A stretch of DNA of 13,363 bases from J005 sp964613235 (GCA_964613235.1 CAZTGM010000050.1:1-13363), one strand, 5' to 3'. Counted from the first letter of the stretch, positions 1 to 7,414 are shown. Notes: generated by a model from the sequence alone, not told the origin. Numbers and translations are program-made.

Positions 1-54
1 AATCGTTCCAATGTTGACATGCGGCTTTGTGCGCTCAAATTTTTCCTTCGACAT
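1..54 (-). CDS. tuf: Elongation factor Tu, N-terminal 18 codons (cut by window edge)
   Basis: The reverse strand from 54 reads MSKEKFERTKPHVNIGTI, the conserved start of EF-Tu just before its G1 loop. EF-Tu carries aminoacyl-tRNA to the ribosomal A site as a GTP complex. An AGGAG ribosome binding site lies 5-10 bases upstream of the ATG, inside the 15-base spacer after the fusA stop, so it is the fourth gene of the str operon. The rest of the protein lies outside the window. Many proteobacteria carry two tuf copies; whether that is so here cannot be told. Confidence 0.95.
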   Translation of the reverse strand, partial: MSKEKFERTKPHVNIGTI

Positions 55-69
55 GACTCTCTCCTAACC

Positions 70-2148
70 TCAACCCTTCACGCTTGCCACAATTTCCTGG
101 GCAATGTTGTTGGGAACTTCTTCATAATGTTCAAACTGCATCGTGTAGTTTGCGCGACCCTGCGACATCGAACGCAGATTCGTGGCATAGCCAAACATCT
201 CGGACAACGGCACTTCGGCATCGATGACCTTGGCGTTACCACGATCGTTCATGCCCATGACCTTGCCACGGCGACGGTTCAGATCACCCACAATGTCACC
301 CATGTAGTCTTCCGGCGTGACCACTTCCACCTTCATCATCGGCTCAAGCAGTACCGGCCTGGCCTGCTCGGCGGCATTACGGAAACCCATCGAACCGGCA
401 ATCTTGAACGCCATTTCATTCGAGTCCACATCATGGTAAGAACCGTCATACAGCGTGGCACGAATATCCACCATCGGATAGCCGGCCATCACACCATTAT
501 TCAGCGCTTCTTGAATACCCTTGTCCACGGCCGGGATGTATTCACGAGGCACAACACCACCGACAATCTTGTCGACAAACTCGTAACCGGAACCGGGCTC
601 AAGCGGCTCGATCTCGATCCAAACATGCCCGTACTGACCGCGACCACCGGACTGACGCACGAATTTACCCTCGGCCTTGGCCGAGGTGCGAATTGTTTCG
701 CGATAGGCCACCTGTGGTTTACCCACACTGGCATCCACCTTGAATTCGCGTTGCATACGATCAACAATAATCTCCAGATGCAACTCACCCATGCCGGAAA
801 TAATCGTCTGACCGGTCTCTTCGTCGGTATGTACGCGGAAGGAAGGATCCTCGGCAGCCAACTTACCCAGCGCGATACCCATCTTTTCCTGATCGGCCTT
901 CGTTTTCGGCTCAATGGCCACGGAAATCACCGGCTCGGGGAACTCCATGCGCTCCAGCACAATCGGATCCGAGTCATTACACAGCGTATCACCGGTCGTC
1001 GTAGCCTTCAGCCCCACAGCCGCCGCAATATCACCGGCACGCACTTCCTTGATTTCCTTACGATCATTGGCATGCATCTGCAGGATACGACCAATACGCT
1101 CTTTCTTGTTCTTCACCGAGTTCAGCACATAGGAGCCGGACTCCAGCACACCGGAATAGACACGGAAATAGGTCAGCGAACCGACAAACGGATCACTCAT
1201 CACCTTGAAGGCCAGCGCAGCAAACGGAGCATCATCGGAAGAAGGACGGGTATCTTCCTCATCAGAATCCATCTTCATACCCTTGATGTCCGGCACATCT
1301 ACCGGCGACGGCATATAATCCACAACGGCATCCAGCAGCGTCTGCACACCCTTGTTCTTGAAGGCCGTACCGCACAGCACCGGAATCATTTCGATATTGG
1401 TTACAGCCTGGCGAATGGCAGCCTTCAGCTCATCTTCCGTGATCTCTTCGCCTTCGAGATACTTCTCCATCAGCGACTCATCCACCATGGACACAGCCTC
1501 AAGCAGCTTCTCACGATATTCCTCGGCCTGATCTTCCATGTCCGCCGGGATATCCACAACCTCATACATCGCACCCATGGCCTCGTCCTTCCAGACGATG
1601 GCCTTCATGCGCACCAGGTCCACCACACCCTGGAACTGGTCTTCAGCACCAATCGGCAGATTCAGAGGTACGGCATTGTGCCCCAGACGCTCGGCAATCT
1701 CGCCGACAACGCGAAAGAATTCGGCACCGGTACGATCCATCTTGTTCACAAAGGCAATACGTGGAACGCTGTAGCGGTCAGCCTGACGCCATACGGTCTC
1801 GGACTGCGGCTCAACGCCACCAACAGCACAAAAAACACCAACCGCACCATCAAGCACGCGCAAACTGCGCTCCACCTCAATGGTGAAGTCCACGTGCCCG
1901 GGCGTATCAATGATATTGATCTGATGATTGTTCCACTCACAGGTGGTCGCAGCCGACGTGATCGTGATACCACGCTCCTGCTCCTGCGCCATCCAGTCCA
2001 TGGTGGCAGCGCCATCATGCACCTCACCAATCTTATGGCTAACGCCTGTATAATACAGAATACGTTCGGTTGTGGTGGTCTTACCAGCATCAATATGAGC
2101 CATAATGCCGATGTTACGCACACGTTCCAGTGGGGTCTTACGAGCCAC
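70..2148 (-). CDS. fusA: Elongation factor G
   Basis: This 692-residue GTPase drives translocation of tRNA and mRNA on the ribosome and works with RRF in ribosome recycling. The G1 loop AHIDAGKT is at residues 17-24, the G3 motif DTPGH at 81-85 (His85 is the catalytic His), and the G4 motif NKMD at 135-138. The C-terminal part has the domain IV/V landmarks RQSGGRGQYGHV and EVVTPEDYMGDIVGDLNRRRG. Length is normal for bacterial EF-G. The start codon is GTG (2146-2148), preceded by AAGGAG at a 7-base spacing. It lies 57 bases after rpsG and 15 bases before tuf. A stem with a U-tract sits in the rpsG-fusA spacer (separate entry). The sequence looks like canonical translational EF-G; I see no sign that it is a mitochondrial-type or resistance paralogue. 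Confidence 0.98.
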   Translation of the reverse strand: MARKTPLERVRNIGIMAHIDAGKTTTTERILYYTGVSHKIGEVHDGAATMDWMAQEQERGITITSAATTCEWNNHQINIIDTPGHVDFTIEVERSLRVLDGAVGVFCAVGGVEPQSETVWRQADRYSVPRIAFVNKMDRTGAEFFRVVGEIAERLGHNAVPLNLPIGAEDQFQGVVDLVRMKAIVWKDEAMGAMYEVVDIPADMEDQAEEYREKLLEAVSMVDESLMEKYLEGEEITEDELKAAIRQAVTNIEMIPVLCGTAFKNKGVQTLLDAVVDYMPSPVDVPDIKGMKMDSDEEDTRPSSDDAPFAALAFKVMSDPFVGSLTYFRVYSGVLESGSYVLNSVKNKKERIGRILQMHANDRKEIKEVRAGDIAAAVGLKATTTGDTLCNDSDPIVLERMEFPEPVISVAIEPKTKADQEKMGIALGKLAAEDPSFRVHTDEETGQTIISGMGELHLEIIVDRMQREFKVDASVGKPQVAYRETIRTSAKAEGKFVRQSGGRGQYGHVWIEIEPLEPGSGYEFVDKIVGGVVPREYIPAVDKGIQEALNNGVMAGYPMVDIRATLYDGSYHDVDSNEMAFKIAGSMGFRNAAEQARPVLLEPMMKVEVVTPEDYMGDIVGDLNRRRGKVMGMNDRGNAKVIDAEVPLSEMFGYATNLRSMSQGRANYTMQFEHYEEVPNNIAQEIVASVKG

Positions 2149-2184
2149 GACGCTACTCCTTACAATCCATCAAATTCAAAGAAC

Positions 2185-2215
2185 AAAAAAAATGTCAGCG
2201 GGCAATTACCAGCTG
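2185..2215 (-). terminator. Possible intrinsic terminator or attenuator between rpsG and fusA
   Basis: Read on the minus strand, CAGC(U)GG(U) pairs with (G)CC(C)GCUG around an AAUU loop: about six Watson-Crick pairs, one G-U pair and one internal mismatch. Three bases (ACA) follow, then eight U residues (2185-2192). The stem includes the rpsG stop codon. It resembles a weak Rho-independent terminator inside the operon, which would lower fusA-tuf transcription relative to rpsL-rpsG. A chance match is possible because of the mismatch and the 3-base gap before the U-tract. Confidence 0.4.
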
Positions 2216-2676
2216 AAGTGCGAGAATGCCTTATTGGCCTCCGCCATGCGATGCGTTTCATCGCGTTTCTTGAATGCACCGCCACGCTCGGCGATCGCAT
2301 CCGCAATTTCATTACCCAGACGCTCGGCCATCGTATGCTCGGAACGCTTGCGGGCATATTCCACCAGCCAGCGCACGGCCAGTGACTGCTGGCGACGCTC
2401 GGACACTTCCATCGGCACCTGATAGGTTGCACCACCGACACGACGGGATTTCACTTCCACCTGCGGCTTTACAGCCTCCAGAGCCTGATGCAATGTTGCC
2501 AGCGGCTCGCCACCACTCTTGCGCGCAGCGATTTCCATGGCCTCATAGACAATCGCTTCCGCGATGGTCTTCTTGCCATCAAGCATAATCTTGTTTACAA
2601 CAGTCGACACCTTGACGTCGCCAAATTTGGCATCACGGACAAGTTTACGTCGGGGGGCTGGACCTTTACGGGGCAT
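2206..2676 (-). CDS. rpsG: 30S ribosomal protein S7
   Basis: At 156 residues this is the normal length for bacterial S7, which binds the 3' major domain of 16S rRNA and starts assembly of the 30S head. It begins MPRKGPAPRRKL and carries the family stretches FGDVKVSTVVNKIMLDGKK and GGATYQVPMEV. The ATG is preceded by GAGGAG at a 9-base spacing. It starts only 15 bases after the rpsL stop. In E. coli, S7 represses str-operon translation by binding a structured rpsL-rpsG intercistronic region of about 100 bases; a 15-base spacer cannot hold such a site, so that control must be absent or located elsewhere. Confidence 0.98.
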   Translation of the reverse strand: MPRKGPAPRRKLVRDAKFGDVKVSTVVNKIMLDGKKTIAEAIVYEAMEIAARKSGGEPLATLHQALEAVKPQVEVKSRRVGGATYQVPMEVSERRQQSLAVRWLVEYARKRSEHTMAERLGNEIADAIAERGGAFKKRDETHRMAEANKAFSHFSW

Positions 2677-2691
2677 CTCTTACGACTCCTC

Positions 2692-3063
2692 TTACTTCGG
2701 ACGCTTGGCGCCGTATTTCGAACGCGCCTGCTTACGACCTTCAACTCCGGTGGTATCCAGAACACCACGCAGAATATGATAGCGAACACCCGGCAAATCC
2801 TTCACACGACCGCCGCGAATCAGCACCACCGAATGCTCCTGCAATTTGTGGCCCTCACCCGGAATATATGCCGTGACTTCCTGACCATTGGTCAGACGCA
2901 CACGAGCCACCTTACGAAGCGCTGAGTTCGGCTTCTTCGGCGTGGTCGTATACACACGGGTACAGACACCACGACGCTGCGGGCATGCCTGCAGGGCTGG
3001 TACCTTGTTGATCTTGCGCTTGTCTTTGCGCGGCTTGCGTATCAACTGATTGATGGTTGGCAT
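2692..3063 (-). CDS. rpsL: 30S ribosomal protein S12
   Basis: This is a 123-residue protein beginning MPTINQLIRKPRKDKR. S12 sits at the decoding centre and controls tRNA selection accuracy. The conserved TTTPKKPNSALRK loop has Lys43, and RGGRVKDLPGVRYH carries the Lys88-Asp89 region; both lysines, the classic sites of streptomycin-resistance mutations, are the unmutated type. An in-frame ATG at 3144 would add 27 residues, but it lies inside the -35/-10 promoter region and has no homology to S12. The ATG at 3063 has GAGGTG just upstream and gives the expected N-terminus. First gene of the str operon. Confidence 0.98.
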   Translation of the reverse strand: MPTINQLIRKPRKDKRKINKVPALQACPQRRGVCTRVYTTTPKKPNSALRKVARVRLTNGQEVTAYIPGEGHKLQEHSVVLIRGGRVKDLPGVRYHILRGVLDTTGVEGRKQARSKYGAKRPK

Positions 3064-3125
3064 GTTCACCTCATCTATAACTTTCAGCTCCGTCCTGCGG
3101 CATAGCCCAAGTCGAAGGGTCGCGA

Positions 3126-3154
3126 ACCTTAGTGATGCAAACATGGGCTGTCAA
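3126..3154 (-). promoter_or_regulatory. Sigma70-type promoter of the str operon
   Basis: On the minus strand a perfect TTGACA (3149-3154) is followed after 17 bases by TAAGGT (3126-3131), which keeps the three most conserved -10 positions (TA...T). Transcription would start near 3119, giving a leader of about 55 bases ahead of the rpsL ATG. The position directly upstream of the first ribosomal gene supports it. Confidence 0.7.
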
Positions 3155-3169
3155 CAGCTTGCGAACACG

Positions 3170-3197
3170 GCGACACAACCCCGTTTTCCGCTGTCGC
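3170..3197. repeat. 6-bp inverted repeat between the divergent promoters
   Basis: GCGACA (3170-3175) and TGTCGC (3192-3197) form an inverted repeat with a 16-base spacer. It lies between the -35 element of the rpsL promoter and that of the sensor-kinase promoter, a usual place for a regulator site. The arms are short and the match stops abruptly on both sides, so chance is a real possibility. Confidence 0.25.
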
Positions 3198-3204
3198 GGC
3201 ATGC

Positions 3205-3232
3205 TTGATTTACCCCCTTGCGCGACGATAAT
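3205..3232 (+). promoter_or_regulatory. Sigma70-type promoter of the sensor kinase, probably giving a leaderless mRNA
   Basis: TTGATT (3205-3210, 4 of 6 to consensus) and GATAAT (3227-3232, 5 of 6) are separated by 16 bases. A start 7-8 bases after the -10 falls at about 3239-3241, which coincides with the ATG at 3241. No Shine-Dalgarno sequence precedes that ATG, and an in-frame TAA at 3229-3231 rules out an upstream start. This favours a leaderless or nearly leaderless transcript. Confidence 0.55.
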
Positions 3233-3240
3233 TCCATTTT

Positions 3241-4323
3241 ATGTATAACGAGCCTCCCTCATCGACGGAACCCCCTTCCGGAACCATCGACGACACCCTG
3301 GCCCGCACGGCCATCGAGAACATCGCCTCCGCCACCTTTATCTTTCAAGGCAACTGCATGCGCTATGTAAACAGCTATGCCCTGCAACTGACTGGCTACT
3401 CCCGCGAAGAGTTGCTGCGCATGCCCTTCTGGGCCACGATCCATAAGGACTTTCAGCATATTGTCAAAAGTCGCGGCCTCGCCAGACAAAGCGGCGCACA
3501 GCCTCCCGAAAGCTACGAAGTCAAATTGTGTCGCCGGAACGGTGAGATTCGCTGGGTTCATCTGCGCGTCAGCATGATCAGCCTGCAGGGGAAGCCGGCC
3601 GTGCTTGGCGTCGCCGAGGACATCAGCGAGCGCAAGCAGATGCAGGAACGGCTGAACGCCATCTCCGCGCTCAGTGAGCGTGCCACCGGCGCGCATTTTT
3701 TCCGCACGCTGGTGGAAGCCATGGCCCGCACGCTTGAAGTCAGCATAGTCTTTGCCGCTGAGCTGTTACCCGGCGAGCCCCGCCGGATTCGCATTCTGGC
3801 CATGTGGAACCACGGCCAACTGGTGGAGGACATGACCCGGAATATCTGCGGCACCCCCTGTGAACAAACACTGGCAGGGCAGGCCGTCTGCCTGCCCCAT
3901 GGCCTACAGGATGCTTTCCCCGAAGACTGCTGGCTGCAGGAAAATGACGCCGAAAGCTATTTCGGCCTGCCAATGAAAGATTCACAGGGCCATGTGATCG
4001 GAGTCATGGGCATCCTGCACAACCGCCCCGTACCCGCCTATCAGCCCCTGCGCGATACGCTGGGCATTTTCGCCGACCGCGCCACTGTCGAGCTGGAGCG
4101 ACTGCGCGCCGACCGCGAACTGATGGCAAGCCAAGCCAGCCTGCAACGCATCATTGATCATCTGCAGGAGACCTATTACCAGACCGACCGGAACGGCATC
4201 ATTCGCATTATCTCCTCCTCGATTCGCGAGCTGACCGGCCACAGTCCGGACGAAGTCATCGGCTCGGCACCCCCGTCTCGCGCTATGAGGCCCGGCAGGG
4301 GAACGGCTTCCTGCACGCCCTGA
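3241..4323 (+). CDS. Sensor-kinase N-terminal fragment: PAS, GAF and part of a second PAS
   Basis: This frame gives 360 residues as it stands. A PAS domain covers about residues 20-133 (YVNSYALQLTGYSREELL, closing with GVAEDISERKQ). A GAF domain covers about 145-290 (NICGTPCEQTL at 201-211, YFGLPMKDSQGHVIGVMGIL at 240-259). A second PAS begins near 298 (IIRIISSSIRELTGHSPDEVIG). The last 18 or so residues (from SAPPSRAMRPG) are out-of-frame and unlike any PAS. If translated alone it could bind a sensory ligand but would lack any kinase domain. The ATG is the first after an in-frame TAA and has no Shine-Dalgarno sequence. Confidence 0.7.
   Translation: MYNEPPSSTEPPSGTIDDTLARTAIENIASATFIFQGNCMRYVNSYALQLTGYSREELLRMPFWATIHKDFQHIVKSRGLARQSGAQPPESYEVKLCRRNGEIRWVHLRVSMISLQGKPAVLGVAEDISERKQMQERLNAISALSERATGAHFFRTLVEAMARTLEVSIVFAAELLPGEPRRIRILAMWNHGQLVEDMTRNICGTPCEQTLAGQAVCLPHGLQDAFPEDCWLQENDAESYFGLPMKDSQGHVIGVMGILHNRPVPAYQPLRDTLGIFADRATVELERLRADRELMASQASLQRIIDHLQETYYQTDRNGIIRIISSSIRELTGHSPDEVIGSAPPSRAMRPGRGTASCTP
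4259..4268 (+). repeat. 5-bp tandem duplication TCGGC TCGGC at the frameshift site
   Basis: Two adjacent copies of TCGGC occupy 4259-4263 and 4264-4268. Excising the second joins ATC GGC to ACC CCC GTC TCG CGC TAT, moves frame 1 into the open downstream frame and yields VIGTPVSRY, a normal continuation of a PAS S-box. A replication-slippage duplication is therefore the simplest explanation of the break. A C5 run immediately after it (4270-4274) is a competing explanation as a 1-base loss. Confidence 0.7.
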
Positions 4324-4595
4324 AACAACAACCTGACGGCAAGCTCTCCGGTTACGAAACAGAAATCCTGGACAATCACGGGCAAACGCTCTGGGTTTCG
4401 ATCAATGGCCAGTTTCTACGCGATGATGCGGGCCACATCACCGGCATCGAAGGCACCCTGCGCAACATCACCGCACGCAGACGCCGCGATGAACAGCTGC
4501 GCAAACTGTATCAGGCCATTGAGCAGGCAGGCGAGTCCATCATCATAACCGACCGCCAGGGCGTTATCGAATACGTCAATCCGGCCTTTACCCGC

Positions 4596-5999
4596 ATGAC
4601 TGGCTATACCGCCGATGAAGTCATCGGAAGCACTCCGCGCATCCTGAACAGTGGCCAGCACGATCAGGCTTTTTATCAGGATATGTGGCAAACCATTGAA
4701 AGCGGCCGTGTCTGGAGCGGCAAGATCATCGACCGGCGCAAGGACGGCAGTTTCTTTCCCGCAAGCCTAACCATTTCTCCGGTCCGCGACCCGGAACATG
4801 ACACGCACACCCATTATATCGGTATTCAGAGCGACCTGACCCGGCTTGAGGATATGCAGCACAAATTCCATCAGGCACAGAAAATGGAGGCCATCGGCAC
4901 GCTGGTCAGTGGCATTGCCCATGATTTCAACAATATACTGGCCGGCATCACCGGTAATCTTCATCTGATCAAGAATCACCCCGACCTGCCGGCGGAAGCC
5001 ACCGCGCGCATCGGGCAGATCGAGGAACTATGCTTCAGATCCGCCGATATGATTCAGCAACTGCTAACCTTTGTCCGCAAGGACCAGATACACAGGCACC
5101 CCATGCAGCTGTCCCCATTGGTGCGAGAATCCATGCGTCTGCTGCGTGCCTCCGTGCCCGAAAACATTGACCTTGAACTGGACCTGTGCCGAGATCCACT
5201 GCCCGTCAATGGCGACAAAACCCAGCTGCATCAGGTACTGATGAATCTGGTCCACAATGCCCGCGATGCCGTGGAAGGATGCGAGCATCCGCGCATCACC
5301 ATCCGTCTGGAATCTTGTCTGCTGGATGATGCATTTGCCCACAGCCACCCTCCGCTCAGGCCGGGAGAATATGCCCGTCTGAGCGTAACCGATAACGGAG
5401 AAGGCATTCCGGCCGACCAGCTTGAGCATCTGTTCGAGCCGTTTTTCACCACCAAGGATTCAGGCAACGGCCTGGGACTGGCCATGGTTTATGGCGCCAT
5501 TGAAAACCATCAGGGATATATCGATGTAGAGAGCGAACCTGGCAGGGGAAGCTGCTTCCATATCTATATTCCACTGCTTGAAACAATCGATGAAGAACCC
5601 TGCCCATCCGGGCGACGGGGGCCGCATGGCCAGGGCGAAACCCTGCTGCTGGCAGACGATGAGGAACATGTCCAACAAACGACTGCGGAAGTACTCGAGG
5701 CCATGGGCTATCGGATTCTGCAGGCTGGCAATGGCCGACAGGCCCTGGCATGTTTTCATGCCCATCGCGGGCAGATAGCACTGGCCATTGTGGATATGGT
5801 TATGCCGGAGATGGATGGCGAAACGCTGCTCCGGCAGATGCGCAAACAGAACCCGCACCTGCCGGTCATTTTCATCACCGGCTACGACCAAGGCAAGCTT
5901 CGCGACCGAATGCCACCCCGCTGCACCGTCATGAACAAACCACTCAGGTTTGGCGAACTGGCCGAAACGATCCGCGCCATGCTGGATCGACCGGACTGA
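4596..5999 (+). CDS. Sensor-kinase C-terminal fragment: end of PAS, HisKA, HATPase, receiver domain
   Basis: The frame is open from upstream of 4263; 4596 is only the first ATG and lies inside the third PAS domain (FTRMTGYTADEVIGSTPRIL), with no ribosome binding site, so independent expression is doubtful. Counting from this Met: the H-box GIAHDFNNIL puts the phosphorylated His at residue 109 (4920-4922); the N-box NLVHNARDA has Asn221; the G1 box DNGEGI begins at 266; the F-box FEPFFTTK spans 280-287; the G2 box GNGLGL spans 290-295. The receiver domain has the acidic pair Asp354-Asp355, phospho-acceptor Asp400 (5793-5795), Thr428 and Lys448. The HDFNN type of H-box is common in multi-PAS hybrid kinases. 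All residues needed for phosphorelay are present; no Hpt or output domain follows. Confidence 0.75.
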   Translation: MTGYTADEVIGSTPRILNSGQHDQAFYQDMWQTIESGRVWSGKIIDRRKDGSFFPASLTISPVRDPEHDTHTHYIGIQSDLTRLEDMQHKFHQAQKMEAIGTLVSGIAHDFNNILAGITGNLHLIKNHPDLPAEATARIGQIEELCFRSADMIQQLLTFVRKDQIHRHPMQLSPLVRESMRLLRASVPENIDLELDLCRDPLPVNGDKTQLHQVLMNLVHNARDAVEGCEHPRITIRLESCLLDDAFAHSHPPLRPGEYARLSVTDNGEGIPADQLEHLFEPFFTTKDSGNGLGLAMVYGAIENHQGYIDVESEPGRGSCFHIYIPLLETIDEEPCPSGRRGPHGQGETLLLADDEEHVQQTTAEVLEAMGYRILQAGNGRQALACFHAHRGQIALAIVDMVMPEMDGETLLRQMRKQNPHLPVIFITGYDQGKLRDRMPPRCTVMNKPLRFGELAETIRAMLDRPD

Positions 6000-6001
6000 C
6001 C

Positions 6002-7402
6002 CTAGTCCAACGCCTGCAGAATCGCCTCGCTGGCTTTCTTGGCATCATCAAACAGCATCATCGTCTTGTCCATATAGAACAGATCATTATCCAGACCGGC
6101 ATAGCCCGGGGACAATGAACGCTTGATGACGATGACATGTTCAGCCTTGGCCACATCGAGAATCGGCATGCCATAAATAGGACTGGCCGGATCACTCTTG
6201 GCTGCCGGATTAGTCACATCGTTGGCGCCGATAACCATGGCCACATCAGTATCGGCGAATTCGGAATTGATCTCGTCCATTTCATGTACGATATCATACG
6301 GCACATCGGCCTCGGCCAGCAGCACATTCATATGCCCCGGCATGCGTCCGGCCACAGGATGGATGGCGAACTTCACGTTCACCCCCATATCCATCAGCTT
6401 TTCCACCAGCTCTTTCAGTGCATGCTGCGCGCGAGCCACAGCCAAACCATAGCCCGGCACCAAAATCACCGAACGCGCATTCTTCAACAGAAATGCGGCA
6501 TCTTCCGCACTGCCGGCCTTCACCGGCCGGTCAGATGGCGCCGCTGCCGCGCCACCAGTGGCCGTTTCACCGCCAAAACCGCCGAGCAACACATTGATCA
6601 GCGAACGATTCATGGCCTTGCACATGATATAGGAAAGGATCGCACCACTGGAGCCAACCAGCGCACCGGCAATGATCAGCATATTATTACCCAGCGTGAA
6701 ACCGATGCCCGCCGCAGCCCAGCCGGAATACGAGTTCAGCATCGATACAATCACCGGCATATCAGCGCCACCGATCGGCACGATCAGCAATACGCCCAGC
6801 ACCAGGGCAATACCCAGCATAATCAGGAATGGCGCCCAGCCCTGCGTGATACAGAACATGATGCCTGCTGCAATCATCACCACACCCAGAGCCAAGTTTA
6901 GCATGTGCTGACCGGAAAACACCAGCGGCTTGCCTGACAGCAGCCCCTGTAACTTACCGAAGGCAATCAATGAAGCCGTAAAAGTGATGGCGCCGATAAA
7001 CGTGCCAAGAAACAACTCAATGCGGCTGGCCGGATGCAAACCGCCATCGGCCGCAGCAATACCGTAAGCCTGCGGATCGTAAAACGCCGATACCGCAATC
7101 AGTACCGCAGCCAGCCCCACCAGCGAATGCATGAATGCTACGGTCTGCGGCATATGCGTCATCGGGATCTTGCGTGCAACCACGCCCCCGACCAGTCCGC
7201 CTGCAGCCACGGCAGCGAAAATCCACAGATAGTTCTGTACCACTTCCAGTTGCAGCGTCACGACCACGGCAATGGCCATGCCGATCATGCCATAGAGATT
7301 TCCGCGCCGGGCGGATTCCGGACTGGAGAGCCCCTTCAGTGCCAAAATCAGCAGCACCGATGCTACCAGATAGGCCAGCGCGACAATATTTGCGGATAAC
7401 AC
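6002..7402 (-). CDS. pntB: NAD(P) transhydrogenase subunit beta
   Basis: At 466 residues it matches the usual PntB length. The protein forms the beta half of the proton channel and the NADP(H)-binding domain III of the inner-membrane transhydrogenase, which reduces NADP+ with NADH using the proton gradient. Residues 1-265 are a series of membrane helices; MHSLVGLAA holds His92 (equivalent to E. coli His91) and NSYSGWAAA holds Asn223 (E. coli Asn222). Domain III has VPGYGLAVARAQ (315-326), HPVAGRMPGHMNV (348-360), GANDVTNPAA (392-401) and KRSLSPGYAGLDNDLF (427-442). It starts with GTG, with AAGGGG 7 bases upstream, 12 bases after pntAB. Its TAG stop is two bases from the stop of the opposing kinase gene, with no terminator between. 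Confidence 0.97.
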   Translation of the reverse strand: MLSANIVALAYLVASVLLILALKGLSSPESARRGNLYGMIGMAIAVVVTLQLEVVQNYLWIFAAVAAGGLVGGVVARKIPMTHMPQTVAFMHSLVGLAAVLIAVSAFYDPQAYGIAAADGGLHPASRIELFLGTFIGAITFTASLIAFGKLQGLLSGKPLVFSGQHMLNLALGVVMIAAGIMFCITQGWAPFLIMLGIALVLGVLLIVPIGGADMPVIVSMLNSYSGWAAAGIGFTLGNNMLIIAGALVGSSGAILSYIMCKAMNRSLINVLLGGFGGETATGGAAAAPSDRPVKAGSAEDAAFLLKNARSVILVPGYGLAVARAQHALKELVEKLMDMGVNVKFAIHPVAGRMPGHMNVLLAEADVPYDIVHEMDEINSEFADTDVAMVIGANDVTNPAAKSDPASPIYGMPILDVAKAEHVIVIKRSLSPGYAGLDNDLFYMDKTMMLFDDAKKASEAILQALD

Positions 7403-7414
7403 GATAATTCCCCT

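Larger units (their letters stand above)
3241..5999 (+). pseudogene. Hybrid sensor histidine kinase (PAS-GAF-PAS-PAS-HisKA-HATPase-REC), interrupted by a frameshift
   Basis: Two plus-strand reading frames together encode one hybrid kinase. Frame 1 runs from 3241 to a TGA at 4321-4323; the frame one base back is open through the same point and continues to 5999. The switch falls within a few codons of 4258-4275, in the second PAS domain. Removing one copy of the 5-bp tandem TCGGC (4259-4268) gives a single 917-residue protein with the smooth sequence DEVIGTPVSRYEARQG. Adding one C to the C5 run at 4270-4274 also restores the frame (919 residues). Both halves are otherwise free of stops and keep all catalytic residues, so the lesion is recent, reversible or a sequence error. 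All sensor domains look cytoplasmic; I see no membrane segment or signal peptide. The ligand and the target pathway are unknown. It ends two bases before the pntB stop on the other strand. Confidence 0.8.

Noticed and set aside
19..2385. A 788-codon plus-strand open frame antisense to fusA and part of rpsG
   Set aside because: It mirrors highly codon-biased translation genes, has a His/Thr/Asn-rich composition with no recognisable domain, and crosses the rpsG-fusA spacer. Lack of stops is a by-product of codon choice in fusA.
3064..3144. Extension of rpsL to an upstream ATG at 3144
   Set aside because: The extra 27 residues include the promoter -10 and have no counterpart in S12, which begins MPTINQL.
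6137..6901. A 254-codon plus-strand frame antisense to pntB
   Set aside because: The His-rich, low-complexity translation is typical of a shadow of a membrane-protein gene; no ribosome binding site or domain.
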